A stretch of DNA of 64,000 nt from Rhodospirillales bacterium URHD0017 (GCA_900110395.1 FODP01000010.1:248001-312000), one strand, 5' to 3'; shown: positions 26,409 through 35,752, numbered from the stretch's first letter. Made by a program: numbers and translations. Notes: generated from the letters alone by a model not told the origin.

Positions 26409-27692
26409 ATGCACGTCGTCACAACGCGCTGGAACTGGAATAGATGGGCAACTCTCGGCACCACGGCGTTTCTCGGCGCCGTCGGCTGGTCGCATGTTGC
26501 TGGGGCGGATGCAGTCACCGACTGGCATCAGATCGCCACGGACACACTCTGCTCGGGTCCGACGACCCCACCCCGGTTTGGACCGGTGTCTGGTATGCTC
26601 GATCTGGCGATAGTCCAAATCGCCGTGCATGACGCGGTGCAATCCATCAGCGGCAAGTACAAGCCCTACGTGGGCGCCATCCCCGATGCCAAGGGTTCAC
26701 CCGAGGCTGCCACGGCCAAGGCCGCGCATGACGTGTTGGTCGCATTTTATGGACCCAAGGCTGGGGAGATCGGCACCATTTACAAGGCTTACCTGACCTC
26801 GAAAGGGTTGAAGGAAGACGACCCCGGCGTGGCGGTCGGTGCCAAGGCGGCGGCCGCAGCCATTGCCTTGCGCGCTGACGATGGGCGAATCGTGGCGGCC
26901 GCACCTGTTTCCTATGTCGGTGGGACCGGCATGGGGGCGTGGCGTCCGACGGATCCTCACAAGGAGATGGCTGGGCCGCATTCAGGCAAGTTCAAAGGTT
27001 TCGTCATCAAGGACGGCACCCAATTTAGGCCCGGCCCGCCGCCGGACTTGAAGAGCGAGCAGTACGCCAAGGACTACAACGAAGTGAAGGCGGTGGGTGC
27101 CAAGGACAACAGCACCCGCACGCCGGAGCAGACCGAATTGGCCAACTTCTGGCGCTCGGACTATCTGTGCCGCACCTTCCAGCAGGTGCCGCAGAATGTA
27201 GTGAAGGCCCACTCCAAGAGCCTCGATGACAGCGCGCGAGCCATGGCACTGGCCTACATGGCCGTGTCCGACACGCTCATCACGGCTTGGGAAAGCAAGG
27301 TTCACTACAACTTCTGGCGGCCGATCACCGCCATCCACAACGGTGAGAACGACGGTAATCCAGCGACGGCCGGTGACCCCAACTGGCAGCCGTTCCTGGT
27401 CACGCCGCCCTATTCCGATTACCTCTCGGGGGCCAACTCGTTTGGCGGTGCCTTCTCACGCACGTTGTCGCTGGCCCTTGGCAAGGACGACCTGCCCTTT
27501 ACGGTCACGACCACAGCGCCGGAGGCCCAGCAGAAGACGCGCAACTACAACAAGCTGTCGGACTGGGCCACTGACATCGTCAACGTGCGGATCTACCAAG
27601 GCATTCACTTCCGCACCGCTGACCAGACCACGCGAGAAGTGGGCGAGAAGATCGCCGACTTGGTCTTCAAGGAAGTTGCCACTCCGAAGTGA
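26409..27692 (+). CDS. Vanadium-haloperoxidase/PAP2-like secreted protein
   Basis: 427 residues from ATG 26409. A probable signal peptide ends near residue 33 (HVAGADA). The acid-phosphatase/haloperoxidase core has KVHYNFWRPITAI, with the Lys and Arg seven apart as in vanadium chloroperoxidase, and RIYQGIHFR with the Arg and vanadate-binding His six apart. The middle motif, SGH in classical enzymes, reads SGANSFGG, so the acid-base His is Ala. A whole subgroup may share this. Halide oxidation or phosphatase activity is therefore uncertain. The start is seven bases from the IS end, so its native promoter is probably lost. Confidence 0.75.
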   Translation: MHVVTTRWNWNRWATLGTTAFLGAVGWSHVAGADAVTDWHQIATDTLCSGPTTPPRFGPVSGMLDLAIVQIAVHDAVQSISGKYKPYVGAIPDAKGSPEAATAKAAHDVLVAFYGPKAGEIGTIYKAYLTSKGLKEDDPGVAVGAKAAAAAIALRADDGRIVAAAPVSYVGGTGMGAWRPTDPHKEMAGPHSGKFKGFVIKDGTQFRPGPPPDLKSEQYAKDYNEVKAVGAKDNSTRTPEQTELANFWRSDYLCRTFQQVPQNVVKAHSKSLDDSARAMALAYMAVSDTLITAWESKVHYNFWRPITAIHNGENDGNPATAGDPNWQPFLVTPPYSDYLSGANSFGGAFSRTLSLALGKDDLPFTVTTTAPEAQQKTRNYNKLSDWATDIVNVRIYQGIHFRTADQTTREVGEKIADLVFKEVATPK

Positions 27693-27982
27693 TTTGGCCG
27701 CGCACCTGGGCGAGCGCACTTTTCTGCTTGGGGCGGCTTGCTTACGGAAGCCGCCTCTTGGTGTCAGTGGAACAGTTTCAGCACTGCATCCGAGCGACGC
27801 GGCGGCGCTCAATCGATGCAGAGGCCCGGCTATCGCTCTGCCGATAGGCCGAGATCATCTCTGAGCGTTGATCAGTCCCTCAATGGACGTCCGCATAGGG
27901 TCAGTCTCGGAAGTGCGAGCCAGTCCCTGCCATGTCCGCTTTCTCTCGATAAGCGGACAAGCCTTATTTGTTGGCAAGAACC

Positions 27983-28165
27983 TTAGTGCATTGTGATGTC
28001 GGCGAGAGATGGTAGCTGGTCTAGCACTAAGCTCATTAGGTCAGCGTAGTTCCCGCGGCCATCCAGCTCGAATTTCATCTCAGCTTCCAGTAGCACGGTG
28101 GTGAGGATGACAAGTGCATTTGGGCTCATACGTAGCTGAACGATGACGTCAAGGTCGGCGGCCAT
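27983..28165 (-). CDS. Small hypothetical protein
   Basis: 60 residues from ATG 28165 (MAADLDVIVQLRMSPNALVI), ending DQLPSLADITMH. The composition is normal for a soluble helical protein, but I know no family. It overlaps the damaged 3' end of the array B cyclase in another frame by 40 bases. The preceding 27693-27982 shows nothing. Confidence 0.4.
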   Translation of the reverse strand: MAADLDVIVQLRMSPNALVILTTVLLEAEMKFELDGRGNYADLMSLVLDQLPSLADITMH

Positions 28166-29893
28166 GGCAGAGGTCCTCCGTGGAGCTTCACCCGCCATAG
28201 CCTACGCCTTCCCTGGCTTGCTTTGGGTTGCATTACTGCATACCCAGAGCGGTCGCCGATCAGCTGGGCAGGCGAGTGATTGCCTCTTCGCCGAACGTGA
28301 GTCGTTGTCTGTACACGATCTCGTCGGCGCGTAACGTCGCGGGCTTCATCGAGCCTTCCCGCCAGCGCGAGGCTTGCGGCTAGCAGGCGGTGAGCCGAGC
28401 CGAAGCTCGGATGGCGCTGCACCGCGCTTCGCGCCGAGGTGACTGCGTCCTCGTAACGCCTGAGCGCAAAGTGGGCCCCTGCCAGGCCGGTCATCCACCA
28501 GTAGAGAAAAGTGTCCGAAGGACTGAGACGAATAGCATGCTTGAAGCTAGCGATGGCAGCTTCGAAGTCGCCGGAAAGATTGCCGACAAATCCTATCGCC
28601 GACCAAGCGAACGCCGAACTGGGATTGAGGCGTACTGCCTCTTCCGCGTGAAGCCGCCCCTGAGCACAGTCGCCCACGGTCAGTGTCAGCGAACGGCCGT
28701 AGATCGCATGTGCGAAAGCATCGTCGCCGTCCTGCTCGACCGCGCGGCGCGCCAATTCGAGGGCCTCTCCCGCCGCGCTGCCTGAAGCGTCCGCACCCAC
28801 GGCGGGAGCCATAATCAGGCACCAAGCGAGTGCGGCCAGCGCCGGCGCACTTCGCGCCTGGACACTGACCGATTGTTGCAGCAATTCGATTGCTTTCGGC
28901 AACTCATGGCGCGTTGCCATCCACATATGCGGCAGGGCGCGCAGGTAAAGGTTTGCCCCAACGACGTTCAATGTCAGCTGGTCTTGGACCTCGAAGACAT
29001 CCGCTAGTGATGCGTCGTAGCGGTTAGCCCACAGATGTGCGCCTGTCTTGCTGTCGATGAGCTGGCCAGTGATCCTGACCTTTCCGCCCGATTTGCGGAC
29101 GCTGCCTTCGAGAACATACCGCACACCAAGCTCTCGGCCGACCTGCTTAACGTCTATGGCTTTGCCTTTGTAGGTAAAGGTCGAATTACGGGCGATTACG
29201 AATAGCGACTTTAATCGCGACAGCGCCGTGATGATGTCCTCCACGATCCCATCAGCAAAATACTCCTGCTCAGGATCGCCTGACATATTCTGGAAGGGCA
29301 GCACGGCTATCGACGGCTTGTCGGGTAGCGGTAGCGCTGTCGGCGCGGACGCTGGCCGCGGCGCTATCGCCGTTACAGGCGGCCAGCGCCAGACCTGAAC
29401 CGGTCGAGTAATGTTCTTAAGTGTCTGCACGCCACCGTCGTCGAACGCAGTATCTAGACGGGCGCGCACATCCTCATGCACGCGGCTCGATATGCAAATG
29501 CCTCCAGGTGGGGCGATCTCCTGTAAGCGGGCGGCGACGTTGACGCCGTCCCCGAAGATGTCGTCCCCCATCGACGATGATGTCGCCGAGGTTGATGCCA
29601 ATGCGGAAGGTAATGCGCCGGTCCTCGGCTATGTCGGCGGTGCGGCCGGCCATCGCCGTCTGCACCTCGAGCGCGGAGCGCACGGCATTGACCACGCTCG
29701 GGAACTCGAGCAGCAGGCCGTCGCCGGTGGTTTTGACAATGCGCCCGCCCTGCTTGGCGATTTCCGGGTCGACGACGTCTTGCCGAATGGCCTTCAGCGC
29801 TGCCAGCGTGCCGCTTTCATCGCGCCCCATCAGCCGCGAATAGCCTGCGACGTCGGCGGACACGATTGCGGCAAGGCGGCGCTGCTCTCTCAT
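28126..29893 (-). pseudogene. Class III adenylate cyclase-TolB-like-TPR gene with frameshift (array B, fourth)
   Basis: The N-terminus (MREQRRLAAIVSADVAGYSR) and all cyclase residues are like the array A gene at 3902. In 29565-29575 the minus strand has five G (GATGGGGGACGAC) where the paralogues have four, which splits the coding sequence after GDIIVDG; the second frame resumes GDDIFGDGVNVAARL. The single-G change in a homopolymer could be a mutation, slippage or sequencing error. The C-terminus also departs from the family after RLDEARDVT and lacks the usual LRLAGLPE. The start overlaps the stop of the previous cyclase (ATGA). Confidence 0.85.
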
Positions 29894-31614
29894 TCGGGTA
29901 GTCCGGCGAGACGAAGGCCGTCGACCAGTGGCTTCATAACCTCCGGCCCCTTGGTCGGGAGCCGCTCAAGGAGTCCACTGATCGAGAATTTTGGATCGAG
30001 CGCAACGAGGCGGTCGACCGCATCCTTCGTCTTCGCCTTTTCTCCGAGGATCCCTTCGCTTGCCGCAAGCACGTACCAGCCCGGCGCGTAGTTGGCATTG
30101 TGCTGCACTGCCCGTAGCGCCCATTCCCTGGCCTCCTGCGTCCTTTCAGCGAGTAGGTCGATGAGCGCCATCGCCTGGAAATAGGCATAGCCGCGCACAT
30201 CGCGTGGGCTCAACCGTAGGGCGCGTTCAAGATGCTCGCGGGCCTTCTCAAGTTGGCCGGCACGGGTGCGAACTACGCCGCTTTGCAGGAAGCCATGTGC
30301 GTTGTTTGGGTTGATCTCCAACGCTTCGTCGATATAGGCCAGGCCCTTGCCGATATCGTGCCCGAACCAGGCGAAGCAGTGGCCCGCCGTCCCGAGCATC
30401 AAAGGATCATGCCGATCTGCCTGCAGCCCGCGCTCGACGAGGTCCAGCGTTTCCGTGCGCTCTCTTTGGAGGTCGACGACCCAACCCTGGATGAGGCGCT
30501 GGATATGGGCACGCGCCGCGATCATGTAGGCTGGCGCAAAAAGCGGGTCGAGCGAGATGGCGCGGCGAGTGTGTCGCAGCATGCCCTCGACGGACGTCTG
30601 CGTAAAGGAATTGAACAGCGCAAGTGCGCGAAGATAGTGGTCATACGCACCGAGATTGCCACCTCGTCGACGCAGCCTGCGCGAGATTTCTACCTCCTGT
30701 ATGGTGGGCTCGATGGTGCCCGCGACGCTCGAAGTGATCCTGTCCTGCAAATCGAAGATGTCCTGCAGTTCTCCGTCATATCTTTCGGACCATACGTGCG
30801 TGCTGGTGTCAGCTTCGATCAGCTGGGCAGTGATGCGCAGGCGTGTGCCCGCCTTGCGCACGCCGCCTTCCAAGACGTAGCGCACCCCGAGCTCCTGACC
30901 AACCCGCTTGATGTCGACGGCCTTACCTTTGTAGATGAAGCTCGAATTGCGTGCGATGACAAAAAGCGACTTGAAGCGCGATAGCGCGGTGGTGATCTCT
31001 TCGACAAGCCCGTCGACAAAGTATTCCTGTTCTGGATCGCCACTCATGTTCTGGAACGGCAGCACGGCAATCGACGGCTTGTCCGGCAACGGCAGCGCGG
31101 TCGCCTGACTGCCGACCTTCGCCCCTGCAATCACGAAAACCTGCACTGGCCGTTGAATGTTCTTTAGCTCGATCTCGCCCTTGTCCAAGAAACCAAGATC
31201 GAGCTTGTCTCGCACCTGCTCATGCACCGCCCGTGTGATGGCGATGCCACCGGGTTCCGCGATGCCCTCGACCCGAGCCGCAACATTCACGCCGTCGCCC
31301 ATCAGGTCGTCGCCCTGGACCACGACGTCGCCGACATGAATGCCGATGCGCATCGGCAGGTGGCCCCGGCTGTTGGCGTCCTGTATCGCCTTGGCGCAGC
31401 TCACGGCCTGAACAGCGCTGGAGAACTCGATGAGGAAGCCGTCACCGACCGACTTGAATAGCCGTCCTGCGTGCTTAACGATCTGCGGCTCGATCAAATC
31501 GGTTCGTAGTGCCTGGAGCTGAGCCAGCGTTCCCGCCTCGTCGCTGCCGACCAACTTCGAGTAGCCGACCACATCGGCTACCAGGATCGCGGCAAGGCGG
31601 CGCTGCTCGGTCAT
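29890..31614 (-). CDS. Class III adenylate cyclase with TolB-like and TPR domains (array B, third)
   Basis: 574 residues: cyclase domain (about 1-165) with D14, K54 (RLFKSVGDG) and D58 and the GDGVNVAAR motif; TolB-like segment (about 177-300, DKPSIAVLPFQNMSGDPEQE); TPR helices ending LRLAGLPE. It is close in the cyclase half to the gene at 31611, but its TPR half differs (NNAHGFLQSGVVRTRAGQ), which suggests the two share a catalytic unit and differ in partner or input. ATGA overlaps occur at both ends. Confidence 0.9.
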   Translation of the reverse strand: MTEQRRLAAILVADVVGYSKLVGSDEAGTLAQLQALRTDLIEPQIVKHAGRLFKSVGDGFLIEFSSAVQAVSCAKAIQDANSRGHLPMRIGIHVGDVVVQGDDLMGDGVNVAARVEGIAEPGGIAITRAVHEQVRDKLDLGFLDKGEIELKNIQRPVQVFVIAGAKVGSQATALPLPDKPSIAVLPFQNMSGDPEQEYFVDGLVEEITTALSRFKSLFVIARNSSFIYKGKAVDIKRVGQELGVRYVLEGGVRKAGTRLRITAQLIEADTSTHVWSERYDGELQDIFDLQDRITSSVAGTIEPTIQEVEISRRLRRRGGNLGAYDHYLRALALFNSFTQTSVEGMLRHTRRAISLDPLFAPAYMIAARAHIQRLIQGWVVDLQRERTETLDLVERGLQADRHDPLMLGTAGHCFAWFGHDIGKGLAYIDEALEINPNNAHGFLQSGVVRTRAGQLEKAREHLERALRLSPRDVRGYAYFQAMALIDLLAERTQEAREWALRAVQHNANYAPGWYVLAASEGILGEKAKTKDAVDRLVALDPKFSISGLLERLPTKGPEVMKPLVDGLRLAGLPE

Positions 31615-33335
31615 TCGGGCAGACCTGCCAAGCGGAGGCCCTCTCGATATTTTTCAACGTATTCAGAGAGTCGATAAGGTCCGAGAACACTTTCGAGCGA
31701 CGAAACGCGAAATTCTGGATGAATTGCCTGAAGTCGCTCTCGAAAATCTCGAGCTAGATCGGTTTGCTTGGCGAAGGCTGCGCTGGCAGCGCTTATTCGC
31801 AAAGCGGCATGCATTTCTGGAGTTTCGCGTAGAGCCGTCTCAGCCCATCTCAACGCATCATCGTAGCTGTCGAGAAAAAAGTACGCATGGGCTATCGCCA
31901 CCGCTCGGACGGTTAATGCAAGTGGATCATGCCTTATTGCACGATGCAAATGTTCGACTGACCTGGCTGGTTCACAAGCCCACAAGTTGATCCACCCGCT
32001 ATTTGTCCAAGCGGCGGCAAGATTTGGGTTCAACTCCAGGGCGCGCTCGACATACCCTGTCGCAGCGGGAAGATCTCGGAGTATCAGGGCAGCGGCATAT
32101 GCAGTATGGGCAAGAGCTTGCGCATCGTCGTGACCCACACGCACAGCGGTACGAACAAGCTCAGCGATCTCCGGCAGGTTTTCCTTGTAAACGGCTCCAA
32201 CCAAACCTACGCCCCTCCGACTGCCCAACGAGGCCAGCAACATGCCTATTGCCGAAGAGTGCAGCGGGTCATGTGCTAAGGCTTGCCTGAATAAACCGAC
32301 TGCGTCGTTAATGCTCTCCCTTGTAATTAATTGATAGGCCGATAACCCTCTCAGGTAGAAATCGTGAGCGCTGAGGTTGGTAGAGGCCTTTTTTCTAGAA
32401 CGATCAATTTCTGCGCGCTCAACTCTCGGTGCAAGTGCCACAACTACTTTTTCAGTGATCGCATCCTGTAGCTCGAACACGTCCTCTTGTGCGCCATCGA
32501 AGCGGTCGGCCCACAAATGTACCCCCGTCTCCGCCTCGAGGAGCTGGCCAGTTATACGCACCCGGCCCCCCGCCTTGCGTACAGACCCCTCGAGGACGTA
32601 GCGCACACCGAGCGTCCGCCCGACCTCCTTGATGTCCACGGCTCGGCCTCTGAAGCTGAAGCTCGAGTTGCGAGCAATGACGAATAGCGATGTAAACCGC
32701 GAAAGCGCAGTGATGATCTCTTCGACAAGTCCATCGACGAAATACTCCTGCTCGGGATCGCCGCTCATGTTCTGGAACGGAAGCACGGCAATCGACGGCT
32801 TATCGGGCAGTGGCAGCGCGGCGACCTGACTGTCGACCTTCACCCCTCCGATCACGAAAACCTGCACAGGCCGCTGGATGTTCTTCAACTCGATCTCGCC
32901 CTTGTCGATGAAACCAAGATCGAGCTTGTCTCGCACCTGCTCATGCACCGCGCGAGTGATGGCGATGCCACCGGGGTCCGCGATACCCTCGACACGCGCC
33001 GCGACATTCACGCCGTCGCCCATTAGGTCGTCGCCCTGGACCACAACGTCGCCCACATGAATGCCGATCCGCAGCGTCAAGCGGTCTTGCCTGGTGGCCT
33101 CCTGTATCGCCTTGGCGCAACTCACCGCCTGCACGGCGCTGGCGAACTCGATCAGGAAGCCGTCGCCCACTGACTTGAACAGCCGACCAGCGTGCTTGGC
33201 GATCTGGAGCTCGATGATCTCCCGACGCAGTGCTTCGAGCCGTGCCAGCGTTCCGGCCTCGTCGCCGCCCATGAGCTTCGAGTAGCCGACCACATCGGCT
33301 ACCAGGATCGCGGCAAGGCGGCGCTGTTCGGTCAT
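31611..33335 (-). CDS. Class III adenylate cyclase with TolB-like and TPR domains (array B, second)
   Basis: 574 residues with the same domain order and an intact active site (D14 in VADVVG, K54, D58, GDGVNVAAR). The TPR half (SAHDFYLRGLSAYQ, PNLAAAWTNSGWINLW) and the ending LGPYRLSEYVEKY are of the same type as the cyclases at 5656 and 33332. The local GC of the 3' half (about 31650-32450) looks lower than that of its neighbours, with several A/T-rich codons, which could mean a more recent origin of that part. ATGA overlaps lie at both ends. Confidence 0.9.
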   Translation of the reverse strand: MTEQRRLAAILVADVVGYSKLMGGDEAGTLARLEALRREIIELQIAKHAGRLFKSVGDGFLIEFASAVQAVSCAKAIQEATRQDRLTLRIGIHVGDVVVQGDDLMGDGVNVAARVEGIADPGGIAITRAVHEQVRDKLDLGFIDKGEIELKNIQRPVQVFVIGGVKVDSQVAALPLPDKPSIAVLPFQNMSGDPEQEYFVDGLVEEIITALSRFTSLFVIARNSSFSFRGRAVDIKEVGRTLGVRYVLEGSVRKAGGRVRITGQLLEAETGVHLWADRFDGAQEDVFELQDAITEKVVVALAPRVERAEIDRSRKKASTNLSAHDFYLRGLSAYQLITRESINDAVGLFRQALAHDPLHSSAIGMLLASLGSRRGVGLVGAVYKENLPEIAELVRTAVRVGHDDAQALAHTAYAAALILRDLPAATGYVERALELNPNLAAAWTNSGWINLWACEPARSVEHLHRAIRHDPLALTVRAVAIAHAYFFLDSYDDALRWAETALRETPEMHAALRISAASAAFAKQTDLARDFRERLQAIHPEFRVSSLESVLGPYRLSEYVEKYREGLRLAGLPE

Positions 33336-35137
33336 TCGGGTAGCCCTGCGAGGCGCAGCCCTTCGGCATACTTCTCCAGCAACACGGTCTTCTGGTAAGG
33401 GCCTAGGTAGTCACTCAGTCGGCTCACAGAAAATGCTGGATCGATAACTTTCAGGCGGGCGGCCAGCCGATGCGCCGTATCGGCGCGTCCGGCGAATGCC
33501 GCACTGGCAGCCCCGATGCGTAGGCCGGTATGGTTGTCCGGACTGTAATGGAGCAGCTGCTCGGCAGTCGCCAGACCCTCCTCGTGCTGGCCAAGGAAAA
33601 AGTGGGCGTGCGCCAGGCCCGACCACCTGAACCACCTGGGGCCAACAGCGGACGATGCGCCCGGATCGAGCCGCTGGGACCGCTGAAGGTGCTCCATCGC
33701 AGTGTCTGGATGCCCCATCCACATGTTGATCCAGCCGCTGGCCACCCAAGCGCTCGCCAAATTGGGGTTGAGCGCGAGAGCCCGCTCCACTAGGTCCTTG
33801 GCCGAAGGGAGGTCGCGCAGCACATGGGCCACCGCCCACGCTGCTTGGCCCAGCGCTACGTCGTCCTCCTGGCCCACCAGCTCAACCAACCCCCTAAGAC
33901 GCATCACTTCACTTTTTCCATGGGCACTGTCCGCAAGCACACCCAAACCGATGCGGTTGACATAACACCACATCGCCATCCCGTAGGCGGGTGCAAAGTC
34001 GGGATCGAGGTCCGTCGCCTGCGTGAAAAGGTGCAATGCCCGCTCCAAGTTCTCAGCCGTCAGGACTGAAAGGCAGGCGAGACCTCGCAAGTAGCAATCG
34101 TAGGCATCGGTATTGCCAGATGGCCTGCGGCGGGCGCGGGCGACCTCGGCCTGCTCGACCCGAGGTGCAATGGCCGTAACCACCTTCTCGGTCACGTCGT
34201 CCTGCAATTCGAACACATCTTTCAGCGCGCCCTCAAACCGGTCCGCCCAGGCGTGGGCACCGCTGGTGGCATCGATTAGCTGAGCCGTAATGCGGAGCCG
34301 GCCGCTGGCCTTGCGCACGCTACCCTCCAACACGTAGCGCACGCCGAGATCACGGCCAACTTGGCGTAAGTCCGGCGACTTTCCTTTGTAGGCAAAACTC
34401 GAATTGCGCGCGATCACGAACAGCGAGCGGAAGCGCGACAGGGCGGTGATAATCTCGTCGACTAGGCCATCGATGAAATACTCCTGCTCTGGATCGTCGC
34501 TCATGTTTTGGAACGGCAGCACAGCGATGGATGGCTTGTCCGGAAGCGTCAGTGCTGGCGCAAGCTCCATCGGAGACGCTGGTGAACCCGACGTAGGCCA
34601 ATCGTCGGCGGTCCATTCAACTCGAAAGGCGCGTATGGGTCGGTCAATATTCTTGAGGGCGAGCTCGCCCATTGCGTGGAGATTGGCTTTGAGCCGTCCA
34701 TGGACCGCCTCGCGCACGGCGCGCGAAATGACGATCCCGCCCGGCGGTGCTTCCGTCTCAAGCCGCGCAGCCACATTTACATCGTCGCCATAGATGTCGT
34801 CGCCGTCAACGATGACATCGCCGAGGTGAAGCCCGATCCTGAACACGATGGCTTTGTCGTCCGGTTGGCCGCGATTGGCCTCCACCATGACTTGCTGGAA
34901 CTCGATCGCCGCAGCCAGCGCATCAACGGCGCTTGCGAACTCGATCAGGCCCCCATCGCCCTTCAGCCTGATCACTCGCCCGCCACGACGCGCGACCGCC
35001 GGGGCAAGCCGCAAGTTCAGATGTTCCAGTAGCCGCGCAACGGTGCCGCTCTCATCTCGGCCCATCAGCCGGGATGAACCAACCGCGTCTGCAAAGAGGA
35101 TCGTGGCGAGCCTGCGCTGTTCGTGCGCCAACGGCAC
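33332..35137 (-). CDS. Class III cyclase with TolB-like and TPR domains (array B, lead)
   Basis: 601 residues, starting MPLAHEQRRLATILFADAVG like the lead gene of array A. Metal-binding Asp residues D17 and D61 and the DDIYGDDVNVAAR motif are present. The substrate-selecting Lys is replaced: VIRLKGDG has Arg57 where the other six have Lys, with a Lys two residues later. Activity or ATP preference may therefore differ. A TolB-like segment and TPRs follow. It is the first cyclase after the receiver gene, and a shared palindrome lies 24 bases upstream of its start. Confidence 0.9.
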   Translation of the reverse strand: MPLAHEQRRLATILFADAVGSSRLMGRDESGTVARLLEHLNLRLAPAVARRGGRVIRLKGDGGLIEFASAVDALAAAIEFQQVMVEANRGQPDDKAIVFRIGLHLGDVIVDGDDIYGDDVNVAARLETEAPPGGIVISRAVREAVHGRLKANLHAMGELALKNIDRPIRAFRVEWTADDWPTSGSPASPMELAPALTLPDKPSIAVLPFQNMSDDPEQEYFIDGLVDEIITALSRFRSLFVIARNSSFAYKGKSPDLRQVGRDLGVRYVLEGSVRKASGRLRITAQLIDATSGAHAWADRFEGALKDVFELQDDVTEKVVTAIAPRVEQAEVARARRRPSGNTDAYDCYLRGLACLSVLTAENLERALHLFTQATDLDPDFAPAYGMAMWCYVNRIGLGVLADSAHGKSEVMRLRGLVELVGQEDDVALGQAAWAVAHVLRDLPSAKDLVERALALNPNLASAWVASGWINMWMGHPDTAMEHLQRSQRLDPGASSAVGPRWFRWSGLAHAHFFLGQHEEGLATAEQLLHYSPDNHTGLRIGAASAAFAGRADTAHRLAARLKVIDPAFSVSRLSDYLGPYQKTVLLEKYAEGLRLAGLPE

Positions 35138-35160
35138 CCCCTAGATCAGCTACCTAAACC

Positions 35161-35170
35161 GTAGGGCTAC
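35161..35170 (-). promoter_or_regulatory. Conserved palindrome before the lead cyclase of array B
   Basis: GTAGGGCTAC, identical to the element at 9253-9262 and at the same distance (24 bases) from the start codon at 35137. The flanking AAACC is shared as well. Confidence 0.5.
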
Positions 35171-35243
35171 GGCAGCAGCCCCGCAACAAACCTGCTGTGG
35201 CGAGTTGAGGTCCCGGCCTGGGTCACGCCCTCGTGGGCGCCCA

Positions 35244-35666
35244 TCAGTGCAGGAGGCTGGACTGGCGCTGCTCGGGGAACTGCAAGCCCTCAGGCAGGTC
35301 CAGCATATGGGCGAGGACCTCCTTCATCTCTGCCGGTTCGAAGGGCTTGGCGATCAAAGGAGCGCCCCGGTATTCAACTGGAATTGTCGCCTGCGGGTAC
35401 CCAGTGAGGAACATGAAGGGAATGCGCCGCGCCGACAGGATCGCGCAGATCGGAAAACAGGGCCGGCCATTGAGGTTGATGTCCAGGATCGCGCCGTCGA
35501 GCGCGCGCTCGCGAGCCATCTGCACGGCGCTTTCCAACCGGGCAACAGGACCCATCTGCTTAAGGCCGCACTCACGCAGAAACTCAGCCACGACGTCGGC
35601 CATCAGCAGGTTATCGTCGCAGACAAGTACGCGGCCCCCGTGCCATGCACGACCGTCGCTTCGCAT
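35244..35666 (-). CDS. Stand-alone response-regulator receiver protein (array B)
   Basis: A 140-residue receiver domain only: VLVCDDNLLMADVVAEFL, phospho-acceptor Asp in GAILDINLNGRP, FLTGYP and AKPFEP. The start MRSDGRAWHGG at 35666 matches its paralogue at 9780 (MRSEGRPWHGG); an ATG at 35681 would add five residues. It lies 106 bases upstream of the lead cyclase and is divergent from a ligase relic, exactly as in array A. No kinase is nearby. Confidence 0.85.
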   Translation of the reverse strand: MRSDGRAWHGGRVLVCDDNLLMADVVAEFLRECGLKQMGPVARLESAVQMARERALDGAILDINLNGRPCFPICAILSARRIPFMFLTGYPQATIPVEYRGAPLIAKPFEPAEMKEVLAHMLDLPEGLQFPEQRQSSLLH

Positions 35667-35752
35667 TGGCTCACCCCGCACCTTCCAGGAGGTAGCACAA
35701 AGATATTACCGGCGCCTTTCAGTGGCCGCCTAAATCTGCCGCACTGGCCTTC

